A model generated the notes under the pieces. The model did not search any database, was not told where the DNA came from, and saw only the letters and a program-made list of their open reading frames with translations. From an uncultured Acidimicrobiaceae bacterium (GTDB taxonomy: Bacteria > Actinomycetota > Acidimicrobiia > Acidimicrobiales > Ilumatobacteraceae), in assembly GCA_903919455.1 (NCBI GenBank), contig CAIXIJ010000018.1:1-64000 (forward strand): DNA of 64,000 nt, read 5' to 3'. Positions 42,714-50,127 of the stretch are shown here, piece by piece. Position 1 is the stretch's first letter. Every line of letters begins with the position of its first letter. The position numbers and the translations under genes are program-made.

Positions 42714-43832
42714 ATGCGAATTGCGTACGTGGTGCCCGGTGGGGTGGACCCTCCCGGCGGCGAGCGGGTCATTCCGTTCGTGCATCACCTCGTGGGAGCA
42801 ATGGCCGCACGCCACGAAGTGACCGTGATTGCAGTCGGCCACGACACAGTGCCGGGCGAGTGGACGCTGCACGGAGCGCGTGTCGTGAACGTGCCCGTCG
42901 GCCGGCACGGCAAGGCCGACATCGCTCGAGTGTTGGCCTCCGTGCCTTCCGCGATGGGTCGGGTCGACGTGGTGCATGGACTATGGGCGAACCTGCCGGG
43001 CTTGGCCGCAGTCGCCACAGCGATGCGGTATCGAGTGCCGTCGGTGGTGAGCGTGTGCGGCGGAGAACTCGCGTCGGTGCCGGCGATCGAGTACGGCGGC
43101 GGCCTACGAGACGGCACGCGCCGACTCGCTCTCGGGGCACTGCGCGGCGCCACCGCGGTCACCGTGGCCACCGAGTGGATGCATCGCCATGTGACGGCGT
43201 GTGGCGCGCCGGTGCACGAGATCGTGCCGTTGGGTGCCGACCTCACCAGGTTCTCGCCCGGCGGCGCGGCGCACCGACCGCATCACCTGGTGCATGTGGC
43301 AGGCCTCAATCGCGTCAAGGACCAAGATCTCCTGCTGCGCGCCGTGGCCCTGGCCTCCGCATCCGAACCCCGGCTCACGCTCGACGTGATGGGTGGCGAC
43401 ACCCTCGGTGGCCACCACGCCCGGCTGGCTGAGGAATTGGGCATCGCCGACCGGGTGACGTTCCGAGGCCACATCGCACATGAGGATCTGGCGGCAGCGA
43501 TCGATGGCGCGGCGCTGCACGTGCTCACCTCGCATCACGATGCAGGGCCGTTGGCCGTGCTCGAGGCCGCAGCGTGCGGGGTGCCCACGGTGGGCACCCG
43601 CGTGGGGCACGTCGCCGACTTCGCCTCACTCACTCCCCCCGCGGCGTGGGCGGTGGCCGACCGAGAGCCCGCCACGCTCGCAGCAGCCATCCTCGACATG
43701 CTGCGCGACGACCGCCGCAACGCCTTCGGGCAGTCAGCGCTCGCGTGGGCGCGTACCCACGACGCCGACTTCACGGCGACGACGTTTGAACTGCTCTACC
43801 GCAGGCTCACAGCGAGGTCGCGCAACGCCTGA
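42714..43832 (+). CDS. GT4-family glycosyltransferase (divergent copy)
   Basis: 372 residues. Opens with MRIAYVVPGGVDPPGGERVIP, has GLWANLPGLAAVATAMRY for the first Rossmann half, then HVAGLNRVKDQDLLLRAVAL and the donor site TSHHDAGPLAVLEAAACGVP. Opposite in direction to the other glycosyltransferase; its 3' end overlaps the convergent HPr-kinase-like gene by 37 bases. A divergent promoter pair must lie in the 85-base gap upstream, though no clear boxes are seen. Confidence 0.9.
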   Translation: MRIAYVVPGGVDPPGGERVIPFVHHLVGAMAARHEVTVIAVGHDTVPGEWTLHGARVVNVPVGRHGKADIARVLASVPSAMGRVDVVHGLWANLPGLAAVATAMRYRVPSVVSVCGGELASVPAIEYGGGLRDGTRRLALGALRGATAVTVATEWMHRHVTACGAPVHEIVPLGADLTRFSPGGAAHRPHHLVHVAGLNRVKDQDLLLRAVALASASEPRLTLDVMGGDTLGGHHARLAEELGIADRVTFRGHIAHEDLAAAIDGAALHVLTSHHDAGPLAVLEAAACGVPTVGTRVGHVADFASLTPPAAWAVADREPATLAAAILDMLRDDRRNAFGQSALAWARTHDADFTATTFELLYRRLTARSRNA

Positions 43833-44722
43833 GCTGCAGCCTGCGGATCGGTGCCGCGGCGCAACACGTAGACGGGCCGGTCCAGCAACTCGGAGACCCA
43901 TTCCTGGGCGAGGTGGGCACGCTCGGTGGGCAGTGCCGGCTCCCAGAAACGCTCGAGTGCTTCTTCGGCAGAGACCCGCCGAAGCGACAGCTCAGGTGAT
44001 GGGTCCAGCAACACCACCGCTGCGGCGTTCATCGTGATGAGTTGCTGCGACTCGGGCGGCAACACGGGAACCTTGCGACCTTCTGCGGCCGGGTGCGGCA
44101 CGGTGGCCAGGTCAGCCAGTTCGGGGAACCGCGAGGCTGCGTCTTCGGTCATCATCATCCGCCACGGATAGCCGGCAAACCGCTCCGCCGGACTCCCGGT
44201 GGCGGCGTAGAGCCAGTCGTCGCTACACACCGACATGCCGAGGCGCATGCACGAGTAGGTGAGCGTGCTCTTGCCTGCGCCCGACGGCCCACGCAGCACC
44301 AAGCCCACACCATCGTGAGCCACGAGCGCGCTATGCATTGCATGCAGTTGCCCGCGACGCACATGGAACGCCGTGAATGCGGCCTCCACGAACAACCGCA
44401 GTGCATCCTGCTCGGCCAGGATGGACTCAGGCAGTTGCAGCATGGCGACGGCGAACTCGTAGTGCAGGGTGGCGACCGCCGTGCCACAACGCACCACCAA
44501 CGTCTCGTCGCCATCGTCAGCAGTCATAACGGGCCACGCCGGGTCGATGTCGGGGTCGTTGCCCACCACCACGCAGCGCACGTCGAGATCGCCCGTCACA
44601 CCCATGTCGGCCGGGTAACGCGCCAGTCCGGCCGCCACTGCGGCGCGCAGTTCCTCCGGTGCGTCGTGCAGACGCACCGCGGCGCCCATGGGTTGATGTT
44701 CGACAGATGCGAGTGGCGACAC
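43796..44722 (-). CDS. HPr-kinase-like P-loop protein
   Basis: 308 residues, GTG start. The P-loop is GPSGAGKSTLTYSCMRLG, followed by SDDWLYA, where HPr kinase/phosphorylase has its SDD-type acidic motif, and a long C-terminal helical part. The N-terminal 130 residues do not match the HPr kinase regulatory domain. Paralogues of this type work with nucleotidyltransferase and PqqD-like proteins on peptides or glycans; one lasso-peptide kinase of this family phosphorylates a peptide Ser. No HPr or PqqD gene is present in the window. Confidence 0.82.
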   Translation of the reverse strand: MSPLASVEHQPMGAAVRLHDAPEELRAAVAAGLARYPADMGVTGDLDVRCVVVGNDPDIDPAWPVMTADDGDETLVVRCGTAVATLHYEFAVAMLQLPESILAEQDALRLFVEAAFTAFHVRRGQLHAMHSALVAHDGVGLVLRGPSGAGKSTLTYSCMRLGMSVCSDDWLYAATGSPAERFAGYPWRMMMTEDAASRFPELADLATVPHPAAEGRKVPVLPPESQQLITMNAAAVVLLDPSPELSLRRVSAEEALERFWEPALPTERAHLAQEWVSELLDRPVYVLRRGTDPQAAAQALRDLAVSLR

Positions 44723-44740
44723 GCCTGGAAGGCTAGGGCC

Positions 44741-45439
44741 TCAGACGAGCGCTGGAACCTGGGATTCAATCCAGCCCTGGAGGTGCGGAGTGCACTCCAC
44801 GCTCGTGATCAGGCTGTAACGAGGCGTGGTGCTGTTGTGCACCACCACATGCCAGAGGCGCTGGGTGTCCACCACGAAGCGGGCGAACCTCGGCAGCGGT
44901 ACCCGCCGCTCGGTGCTGGGGATGGGCAGATGGTCCTCGTCGAGATCCATCAGCAGCATGTAGCTGTCGGGGTCGTCGGTGAGTTCGATCCAGCTCCGCA
45001 CCACCCAGCCGGTGCCGGCCGGGTTGAACCGGTTGTTGTCGTCGCGGTGGAAGCTCTTCAGCGCCTGCTCATGATCCTGGGGCTCGAGCTTGATGATGCG
45101 CACCCGGCCGAAGTTGGCGCCGATGCTGTCGACGTACGCCTTCAGGGTGGGGGCCTTCTCTGCGTTGGGCGTCCAGAGAGCGTCCTTGTCGGTCTTGCCC
45201 TTGTCCCAGAAACCACGGCAGTCGAGCGTGCCGTCGGCCGACGCGAGCGGCGCGAAGTTGGTGTCGCCACCGCTCTTCCAGTCCATGTACTCCAGACCCT
45301 CCCACTCCTCGGTGGGAATCTCCCCCGGATAGGGAGTGAGGGCCACGAAGCCGGTCTCCTCGAGGGCGGGGCAGATGTAGTGCTCGGAACGGAGCGGAAT
45401 GTCGACGCTCCAGTGCTCTTTGGTCGGCCAAAAGCTCAT
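44741..45439 (-). CDS. Putative Fe(II)/2-oxoglutarate oxygenase-like protein (Asp/Asn hydroxylase type)
   Basis: 232 residues, family not certain. A cupin-like core is suggested by FHRDDNNRFNPAGTGWVVR (His and Asp as H-x-D metal ligands), then SYMLLMDLDEDHL and a distal His with a possible 2-oxoglutarate-binding Arg in RLWHVVVHNSTTPRYSL. This is the order seen in aspartyl/asparaginyl beta-hydroxylase-like enzymes. The N-terminus is Trp- and Glu-rich. It is 18 bases upstream of the HPr-kinase-like gene on the same strand, so it may belong to the same modification cluster. Confidence 0.55.
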   Translation of the reverse strand: MSFWPTKEHWSVDIPLRSEHYICPALEETGFVALTPYPGEIPTEEWEGLEYMDWKSGGDTNFAPLASADGTLDCRGFWDKGKTDKDALWTPNAEKAPTLKAYVDSIGANFGRVRIIKLEPQDHEQALKSFHRDDNNRFNPAGTGWVVRSWIELTDDPDSYMLLMDLDEDHLPIPSTERRVPLPRFARFVVDTQRLWHVVVHNSTTPRYSLITSVECTPHLQGWIESQVPALV

Positions 45440-45497
45440 GCCCCGTAGCCTACCCCGACTCCTTTTTGACTGTCAGGGACTTCGGTCCCATGCATCG

Positions 45498-45884
45498 TCA
45501 GCGCACCGAGCGCCGTTCCATCTTCGGGATACCGGGCGTGGTGTCGTTGATGGCCCAACTGATGATGACGTGCGGAGTGATGCGGAAGCGGGGAGCGCCA
45601 TCCGCCTCCTCGATCGCCGCAGAGCCGACGATCTTGATCCCGCGCGGCGACCACGGATCGGTGGTGGCGAGATCGTCGATCACCAGGGTGGCCTGCGGGT
45701 TGCTCTGGATGTTTCGGTATCGCACCGTGTGCGTGATGTCGAAACCTCCGCTGACGATGTCGTCACCGTCGACACCGAACACCACCGGCGCAACATCGGG
45801 TTTGCCCGTCGGCGACGCCGTGGCGAAGCGCATCAGGGGCTGCGTGCGCAGGTACTCGAGTTCGGCCGTAGTGAATGCGCTCAT
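45498..45884 (-). CDS. PPOX-class, probably F420-dependent oxidoreductase
   Basis: 128 residues of the split-barrel flavin/F420 family. MSAFTTAELEYLRTQPLMRF, DVAPVVFGVDGDDI, TVRYRNIQSNPQATLVIDDL and DPWSPRGIKIVGSA follow the MSMEG_5819-like subfamily pattern. Its ATG overlaps the TGA of the small gene upstream (ATGA), so translation is coupled. Both stand behind a SoxR box, implying induction by redox-cycling compounds and a detoxifying reduction role. Confidence 0.85.
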   Translation of the reverse strand: MSAFTTAELEYLRTQPLMRFATASPTGKPDVAPVVFGVDGDDIVSGGFDITHTVRYRNIQSNPQATLVIDDLATTDPWSPRGIKIVGSAAIEEADGAPRFRITPHVIISWAINDTTPGIPKMERRSVR

Positions 45885-46027
45885 GACGCACCACCGGGCA
45901 CCGTCGGAGCGCCAAGCGGAACGACGTCGAGGTCCCACCACTTCGCCCGTTCTTCGCCAACGACGGCAACGACCTCGTCCATCACCGTGCCCTGCTTGAA
46001 GGTGCTGACCACCATGAATGCTGCCAT
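45881..46027 (-). CDS. Small protein (48 residues) upstream of the PPOX gene
   Basis: MAAFMVVSTFKQGTVMDEVV continues as AVVGEERAKWWDLD and ends PTVPGGAS. Its TGA overlaps the PPOX ATG. The opening (xxFMVVSTFKxGTxMxEV, then VGEERA) resembles the first strand and helix of YCII- or muconolactone-isomerase-like proteins, which are normally about 90 residues; this one is half that size. It is the first gene after the SoxR-controlled promoter. AAGGGG lies 12 bases upstream of the ATG, a long spacing, so the second ATG (46015) may be used. Confidence 0.6.
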   Translation of the reverse strand: MAAFMVVSTFKQGTVMDEVVAVVGEERAKWWDLDVVPLGAPTVPGGAS

Positions 46028-46095
46028 GTGCTTCGGGTTCCCCTTGTTGTTCGACGTCGTCGCGATCTTCTGTCTCGACGATTCGTCCTCCCGGC

Positions 46096-46126
46096 ACTCT
46101 CACACCTCAACAAGAGTTGAGGTCAA
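46096..46126 (-). promoter_or_regulatory. MerR-type promoter with SoxR box
   Basis: On the minus strand TTGACC (46126-46121) and GAGAGT (46101-46096) are 19 bases apart, the long spacer of MerR-family promoters. A perfect palindrome ACCTCAAC-AAGA-GTTGAGGT (46104-46123) overlaps the end of the -35 box and lies mostly in the spacer. It matches the SoxR operator form CCTCAA-N6-TTGAGG. It sits 20 bases before soxR and drives the divergent small gene and PPOX gene. Confidence 0.88.
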
Positions 46127-46142
46127 GCGGTATCTTCGACTG

Positions 46143-46661
46143 ATGCCCCGAGGTCACACGTCATTTCACGAATGGTCGGTCGGTCAGGTGGCCCAGCGGA
46201 GCGGGATCTCCATCTCTGCGCTCCACTTCTACGAGCGCGAAGGCTTGATCCTGAGCGCCAGAAACAGCGGCAACCAGCGGCGTTACGGCCGCGACACCCT
46301 GCGTCGACTTGCCTTCATCCGCGCGTCGCAACGCGTGGGGATCCCGCTCGCCTCCATCAGGCAGGCGCTCGACGAACTGCCGCAGCAGCGAACCCCCCGC
46401 GAGGACGACTGGGCTGCGGTGGCAATCCGCTGGCGCGCGGTGCTCGACGATCAGCTCGAGCAGCTCGAACGGCTACGCGACGACCTCACCACCTGCATCG
46501 GCTGCGGATGTCTGTCGTTCCAGCGATGCCTGCTGGTGAACCCCGCCGATGCAATGTCGCACGAGGGACCAGGACCACGACGTCTCCTACCCGGAACACC
46601 TCGGCCGGAGCCGGTGGGCCCCATTTCAGCACTCGGAGACCTCAACCACGAGCGCCCCTAG
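46143..46661 (+). CDS. soxR: Redox-sensitive transcriptional activator SoxR
   Basis: 172 residues. MerR-type winged helix at the N-terminus (WSVGQVAQRSGISISALHFY, GNQRRYGRDTLRRLAFI), dimerising helix (about 80-118) and the [2Fe-2S] ligands in CIGCGCLSFQRC. The last 35 residues are Pro-rich and extra. Unlike enteric SoxR there is no soxS; as in other actinobacteria it should act directly on nearby genes, here the divergent operon. The ATG at 46143 is 20 bases from the operator, so autoregulation is plausible. Confidence 0.95.
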   Translation: MPRGHTSFHEWSVGQVAQRSGISISALHFYEREGLILSARNSGNQRRYGRDTLRRLAFIRASQRVGIPLASIRQALDELPQQRTPREDDWAAVAIRWRAVLDDQLEQLERLRDDLTTCIGCGCLSFQRCLLVNPADAMSHEGPGPRRLLPGTPRPEPVGPISALGDLNHERP

Positions 46662-46692
46662 CGGGCACACCACGCTCCGGCCGTCATCCGCC

Positions 46693-46803
46693 GGGAGGTT
46701 TCGCGCCCACGGGCGCGGGACCTCCCAAACCCGGGTCACTCCGCGCCCGTGGGAGCGAACGGTCCCACCAAGGGGACGAAACGCGCCCAACCCCACGGGC
46801 GCG
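46693..46803. repeat. Palindrome array between convergent soxR and LysM genes
   Basis: CCCACGGGCGCGG at 46706-46718 is repeated inverted at 46741-46753 (13 perfect bases) and again direct at 46792-46803. The first copy lies inside a hairpin with outer arms GGGAGGT/ACCTCCC (46693-46726) and inner GCGCCC/GGGCGC. Alternative pairings are mutually exclusive. This gap (46662-46863) has no gene. A complex bidirectional terminator is likely. Confidence 0.6.
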
Positions 46804-46863
46804 CGGCTGGCGTTCTGCGCTACCTCAGGTTGCAATGGGACTCACGCCCAGCGACGAGTCGGG

Positions 46864-47232
46864 TCAGGGGGCAGCGGTGCTGGAGGTGGCGGGCGGCAGC
46901 GTGTCGACCACCTGTTTCGGCGGCGGAATCTTCAGTTCCTGCCCCAACTCCACATGGTCCGGGTCGGTGATGCCGTTCACGGCCATCAACTCGACCTGGT
47001 CCACATTGAACCGGACCGCGATCTTGCTGAGCGTGTCGCCCGACTGCACGCGGTAGAACGTGACGGTCGTGGTGGTGGTGGCGAGCACCGTGGTACTCGT
47101 GGTGGTGGTGATCATCGGTGGCAAAGTGCCGCCCGCGATGCCATCGTCGCCGCAGGCCACCGCCGCCAAGGGCATCGCCGTCGTCAGCATGGCCAAGGCT
47201 GCCATCCGAGCACCGTTCACGAGCCGGAGCAT
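46864..47232 (-). CDS. LysM-domain lipoprotein
   Basis: 122 residues. The signal has a lipobox near AAVACGDDG, so the mature protein begins at Cys about 27. A Thr-rich linker (TTTTSTTVLATTTTT) leads to a single LysM domain: YRVQSGDTLSKIAVRFNVDQ, then LMAVNGITDPDHVELGQELKIP. LysM binds peptidoglycan glycan strands, so it is a wall-attached lipoprotein without enzyme domain. ATG 47205 is an alternative start. Divergent from an alpha/beta hydrolase, 48 bases away. Confidence 0.85.
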   Translation of the reverse strand: MLRLVNGARMAALAMLTTAMPLAAVACGDDGIAGGTLPPMITTTTSTTVLATTTTTVTFYRVQSGDTLSKIAVRFNVDQVELMAVNGITDPDHVELGQELKIPPPKQVVDTLPPATSSTAAP

Positions 47233-47280
47233 AGAGGGTCGGTTCGGTGACGCGGCACCCCGGCGCGTAGGGTCGAGTGC

Positions 47281-48192
47281 ATGACGTCGGTGGCATTCCC
47301 CGGGGCGGAAGCGCCCGTCCGCAACTACGACGTGATCAGTTCCGGCGTGCGCATCGCAGTGCACGAATGGGGCAACGAGCGCCACGAGCCACTGTTTCTC
47401 GTCCATGGCGGCTCCGACTTCGGCCGCACCTACGAAGAGTTTGCACCACGACTGGCAAGTGCCGGCTGGCGTTGCATCACCTGGGACCAGCGCGGCCACG
47501 GCGACAGCGAGCACGCTGCGCTGTACGGCTGGGACGCCGACATTCGCGACGCCGTCGCCGTGATGAGCAGCATCACCTCCAAGCCTGCGCCGGTCGTCGG
47601 GCACAGCAAGGGCGGGGCGCTGATGATTCAGTTGGCCGATGCCCAGCCGTTCCGCTTCAGCCATCTCATCAACCTCGATGGCCTTCCTTCGAAGCGACCG
47701 ATGAGCGACGTGAGCGAGCACGAACGCACCCGCATGGTGGCCGGCGACTTGCAGGGCTGGCTGGATCACCGCCGCACCACCGCCACGGCCGAACGCAGGC
47801 CCGGCACGCTGGAAGACCTCGCTCGCCGCAGAGCAAAGATGAACCCGCGTCTGTCGCTCGAGTGGTTGTGCCACCTCGTCACCGTCGGCGCACGGCAGGA
47901 CCCCGACGGCTGGCGATGGAAGCTCGATCCTTCCATGCGGTTCGGCGGATTCGGACCGTGGCGACCGGAATGGACGGCAACTCGCTTGCCGGGCCTCGGC
48001 ATGCCCTTCCTCGGCCTTCTCGCCGACGAGCAGGAGCCCATGGGTTGGGGCACCCGCCCAAAGGACCTCGATGGGCTCATCCCCTCCACAGGTCGCCTCG
48101 AAGTGATGACCGGCATGGGCCACTTCGTGCACATCGAGCAACCCGAGCTGGTGGCCGGCATGGTGCTCGACTTTCTCGGCGGCGCGCGATGA
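47281..48192 (+). CDS. Alpha/beta hydrolase
   Basis: 303 residues. HGGSDFGRTYEEF supplies the oxyanion loop, WDQRGHGDS the following strand, nucleophile Ser in VVGHSKGGALM, and catalytic His probably in MTGMGHFVHIEQPEL. No signal peptide. Substrate unknown; the fold covers esterases, epoxide hydrolases and lactonases. Its stop overlaps the start of the next hydrolase (ATGA), so the two are a translationally coupled pair. Confidence 0.88.
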   Translation: MTSVAFPGAEAPVRNYDVISSGVRIAVHEWGNERHEPLFLVHGGSDFGRTYEEFAPRLASAGWRCITWDQRGHGDSEHAALYGWDADIRDAVAVMSSITSKPAPVVGHSKGGALMIQLADAQPFRFSHLINLDGLPSKRPMSDVSEHERTRMVAGDLQGWLDHRRTTATAERRPGTLEDLARRRAKMNPRLSLEWLCHLVTVGARQDPDGWRWKLDPSMRFGGFGPWRPEWTATRLPGLGMPFLGLLADEQEPMGWGTRPKDLDGLIPSTGRLEVMTGMGHFVHIEQPELVAGMVLDFLGGAR

Positions 48193-48836
48193 CCATCCAC
48201 CACCTCACCCACAACAAGATCCGCCTGGCCCTCCACGAGGTGCGCCCCGGATCCGGTCGCCCATTGCTGCTGCTGCACGGCCTCGGAGAACAGTCGCCGG
48301 CCAGCGTGCCCGACGTGGCCGCCGCCTGGCCGGGGCCCGTGATGGCACTGGATTTCACCGGCCACGGCGCCTCGACGGTGCCGGCAGGCGGTGGATACTC
48401 GGCCGAGATTCTGCTCGGCGACGCCGATGTGGCGCTGGCCCACCTGGGTGAAGCCACCGTGTTGGGGCGAGGCCTAGGCGGATATATCGCGCTGCTGCTG
48501 GCCGGTGCTCGCGCCACGCAGGTGCGCGGTGCGGTCATCTGCGACGGTCCCGGCCTGTGGGGCGGCCCCAGCGGGCCAACCTCCACCAGTTTCGTCACCC
48601 TGGAAGACGCTCGAACCTGCCCCGATCCGTACGCATTGCTGGAGTTGTCGCGAGACCTGCGGCCCCGCGACTACGCGGCGCTCTTCGCCCGACTGGCGGT
48701 GGAGAACTCCGGGATGGAGGAACCCATCACCGTTGCATCCGTGGTGCGGCCGCCGTGGCTGGAAGCCGTGCTCGATGAAATGGGCGTCACCGTGGGCGAC
48801 GCAGCACAGGCGTTGGCTACGTACTGCGCTGGCTGA
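48189..48836 (+). CDS. Alpha/beta hydrolase fold protein lacking the nucleophile Ser
   Basis: 215 residues. The fold is clear: LLLLHGLGEQSPAS, then MALDFTGHGASTVP. But the nucleophile elbow is VLGRGLGGYIALLLAG, with Gly at the position of Ser in G-x-S-x-G, and no obvious late catalytic His (the protein ends at VGDAAQALATYCAG). A classical hydrolase mechanism is thus unlikely. It is coupled to a complete hydrolase upstream, so it may be a partner or regulator of it. Its last 20 bases overlap the convergent prenyl synthase gene. Confidence 0.75.
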   Translation: MTIHHLTHNKIRLALHEVRPGSGRPLLLLHGLGEQSPASVPDVAAAWPGPVMALDFTGHGASTVPAGGGYSAEILLGDADVALAHLGEATVLGRGLGGYIALLLAGARATQVRGAVICDGPGLWGGPSGPTSTSFVTLEDARTCPDPYALLELSRDLRPRDYAALFARLAVENSGMEEPITVASVVRPPWLEAVLDEMGVTVGDAAQALATYCAG

Positions 48837-49881
48837 CGTAGGCGGCCAGTGCCACCAGTTCCTGGCGCGCCTCGGCCGTGATCGGCGCGAGACGGATGGC
48901 GGCCACCGCTTCGTCGGTGAGACGGGTGATCGTGGTCTCCAGGTCGGCCAGCGCTCCGGTGTCGATGATCACCTGCTGCACTCGCGCTACATCGTGGTCG
49001 GACAGGTGCTGGGTGCCCACCAGGTCGAGTAACTGCGCCTGCGCCGGGGTGGCGGCTTCCACCGCTCGGGCCATCAACGGGGTGGGCTTGCCCTCGCGCA
49101 GGTCGCCTCCCACGGGCTTGCCGGTGACGGCCGCATCGCCGAAGGCGCCCATCACGTCGTCGCGCATTTGAAAGGCATCTCCGAGCGGCAGGCCGTACGC
49201 GCTGAGGGCAGGCAGCAGGACGTCGGCACGGTCGGGCGCCGCCATCACGGCACCGAGGTGCAGCGGACGCTCGATGGTGTACTTGCCGCTCTTGTAGCGG
49301 CAGATGAGCTCGGCCTTGTGACGGCGACGCTCGTTGCGCACGCTGCCCACGATGTCGAGCACTTGGCCGATGTTCAGTTCGATGCGCAACTCGTTCCAGA
49401 TTCGCCACGCCTGGGGCGATGCCTCGGCCATCAGTTGATCGGCGTACACGAATGCCAGGTCGCCCACCAGAATGGCCACGCCCTCACCGAATCGCCGGGC
49501 CTCGCCAGCCCATTCGGCGTCGCGGTGGTAGCCGGTGAACACGGTGTGGGTGGTGGGTTCACCTCGACGGCTTGCGGCGTCGTCCATCACGTCGTCGTGG
49601 AACAGGGCGAACGCGTGCATCAACTCGAATGCTGCGCCGGCGTTGGCCACCATCGGGTCGGCGGGGTCGCCGCCAGCACCCACGAAACCCCAGTGGCAGA
49701 AGGCCGGGCGGAGTCGCTTGCCGCCCACGAGGACCAAGCGGCCGATCTCCTTCACCGGCTCGGCTAGGTCGTCGTCAAACGCCGACCAGCGGGCCTCTTC
49801 AGGCTGCAGGAACTCCCGGAGTCGCTGCTGCACACGCGTCGCGATGACGCCGAGCGAGGGCGGGGCTACCGGTTGGGTCAC
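48817..49881 (-). CDS. Polyprenyl diphosphate synthase
   Basis: 354 residues. First Asp-rich motif HDDVMDD in FALFHDDVMDDAASRRG, second QMRDDVMGAFGD, with GGKRLRPAF and KSGKYTIERPL between them as expected. The residues before the first motif (HAFALF, with Ala and Leu rather than large aromatics throughout) fit geranylgeranyl or longer products, but chain length cannot be fixed. It provides precursors for menaquinone, carotenoids or lipid carriers, and farnesyl-type substrates used by ctaB. It is first of a minus-strand stretch only by position; xseB lies 30 bases upstream. Confidence 0.9.
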   Translation of the reverse strand: MTQPVAPPSLGVIATRVQQRLREFLQPEEARWSAFDDDLAEPVKEIGRLVLVGGKRLRPAFCHWGFVGAGGDPADPMVANAGAAFELMHAFALFHDDVMDDAASRRGEPTTHTVFTGYHRDAEWAGEARRFGEGVAILVGDLAFVYADQLMAEASPQAWRIWNELRIELNIGQVLDIVGSVRNERRRHKAELICRYKSGKYTIERPLHLGAVMAAPDRADVLLPALSAYGLPLGDAFQMRDDVMGAFGDAAVTGKPVGGDLREGKPTPLMARAVEAATPAQAQLLDLVGTQHLSDHDVARVQQVIIDTGALADLETTITRLTDEAVAAIRLAPITAEARQELVALAAYVSQRST

Positions 49882-49911
49882 GGTGGGCAGGCTAGGGGCA
49901 TTCGGGCGTCG

Positions 49912-50127
49912 TCAGTCGTCGCCCAGAGCGGCGACCGCTTCGTCGATCTGCAACCGGGCGTTGCCGATTCGATCTCGGCAGAACGCAATGAGTGCGGCAG
50001 CGCGCTGCACCTGCGCTGCCAACACATCGACATCGACGTCGGTGCGTTCGAGGGCGCCGAGAATCTCCTCGAGTTCAGCGAGTGCGTCGGCGTAGCCGGC
50101 GGCCACAGGGCCGGGGGTGCTGGTCAT
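49912..50127 (-). CDS. xseB: Exodeoxyribonuclease VII small subunit
   Basis: 71 residues, usual size. YADALAELEEILGALERTDVD is the first helix, followed by VDVLAAQVQRAAALIAFCRDRI and a short end. It forms a coiled stalk with XseA in the enzyme that degrades single-stranded DNA. The start overlaps the xseA stop by four bases, so the pair is coupled. Confidence 0.9.
   Translation of the reverse strand: MTSTPGPVAAGYADALAELEEILGALERTDVDVDVLAAQVQRAAALIAFCRDRIGNARLQIDEAVAALGDD

Noticed and set aside
42194..43432. A 412-codon plus-strand frame across the nucleotidyltransferase and second glycosyltransferase
   Set aside because: It runs antisense to one recognised gene and out of frame with another, with an Arg-rich composition and no motif.
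48189..48836. Frameshift or pseudogene explanation for the Ser-less hydrolase
   Set aside because: The frame is continuous, codon use matches the neighbours and the start is coupled to the upstream gene, so a coding protein is more likely.
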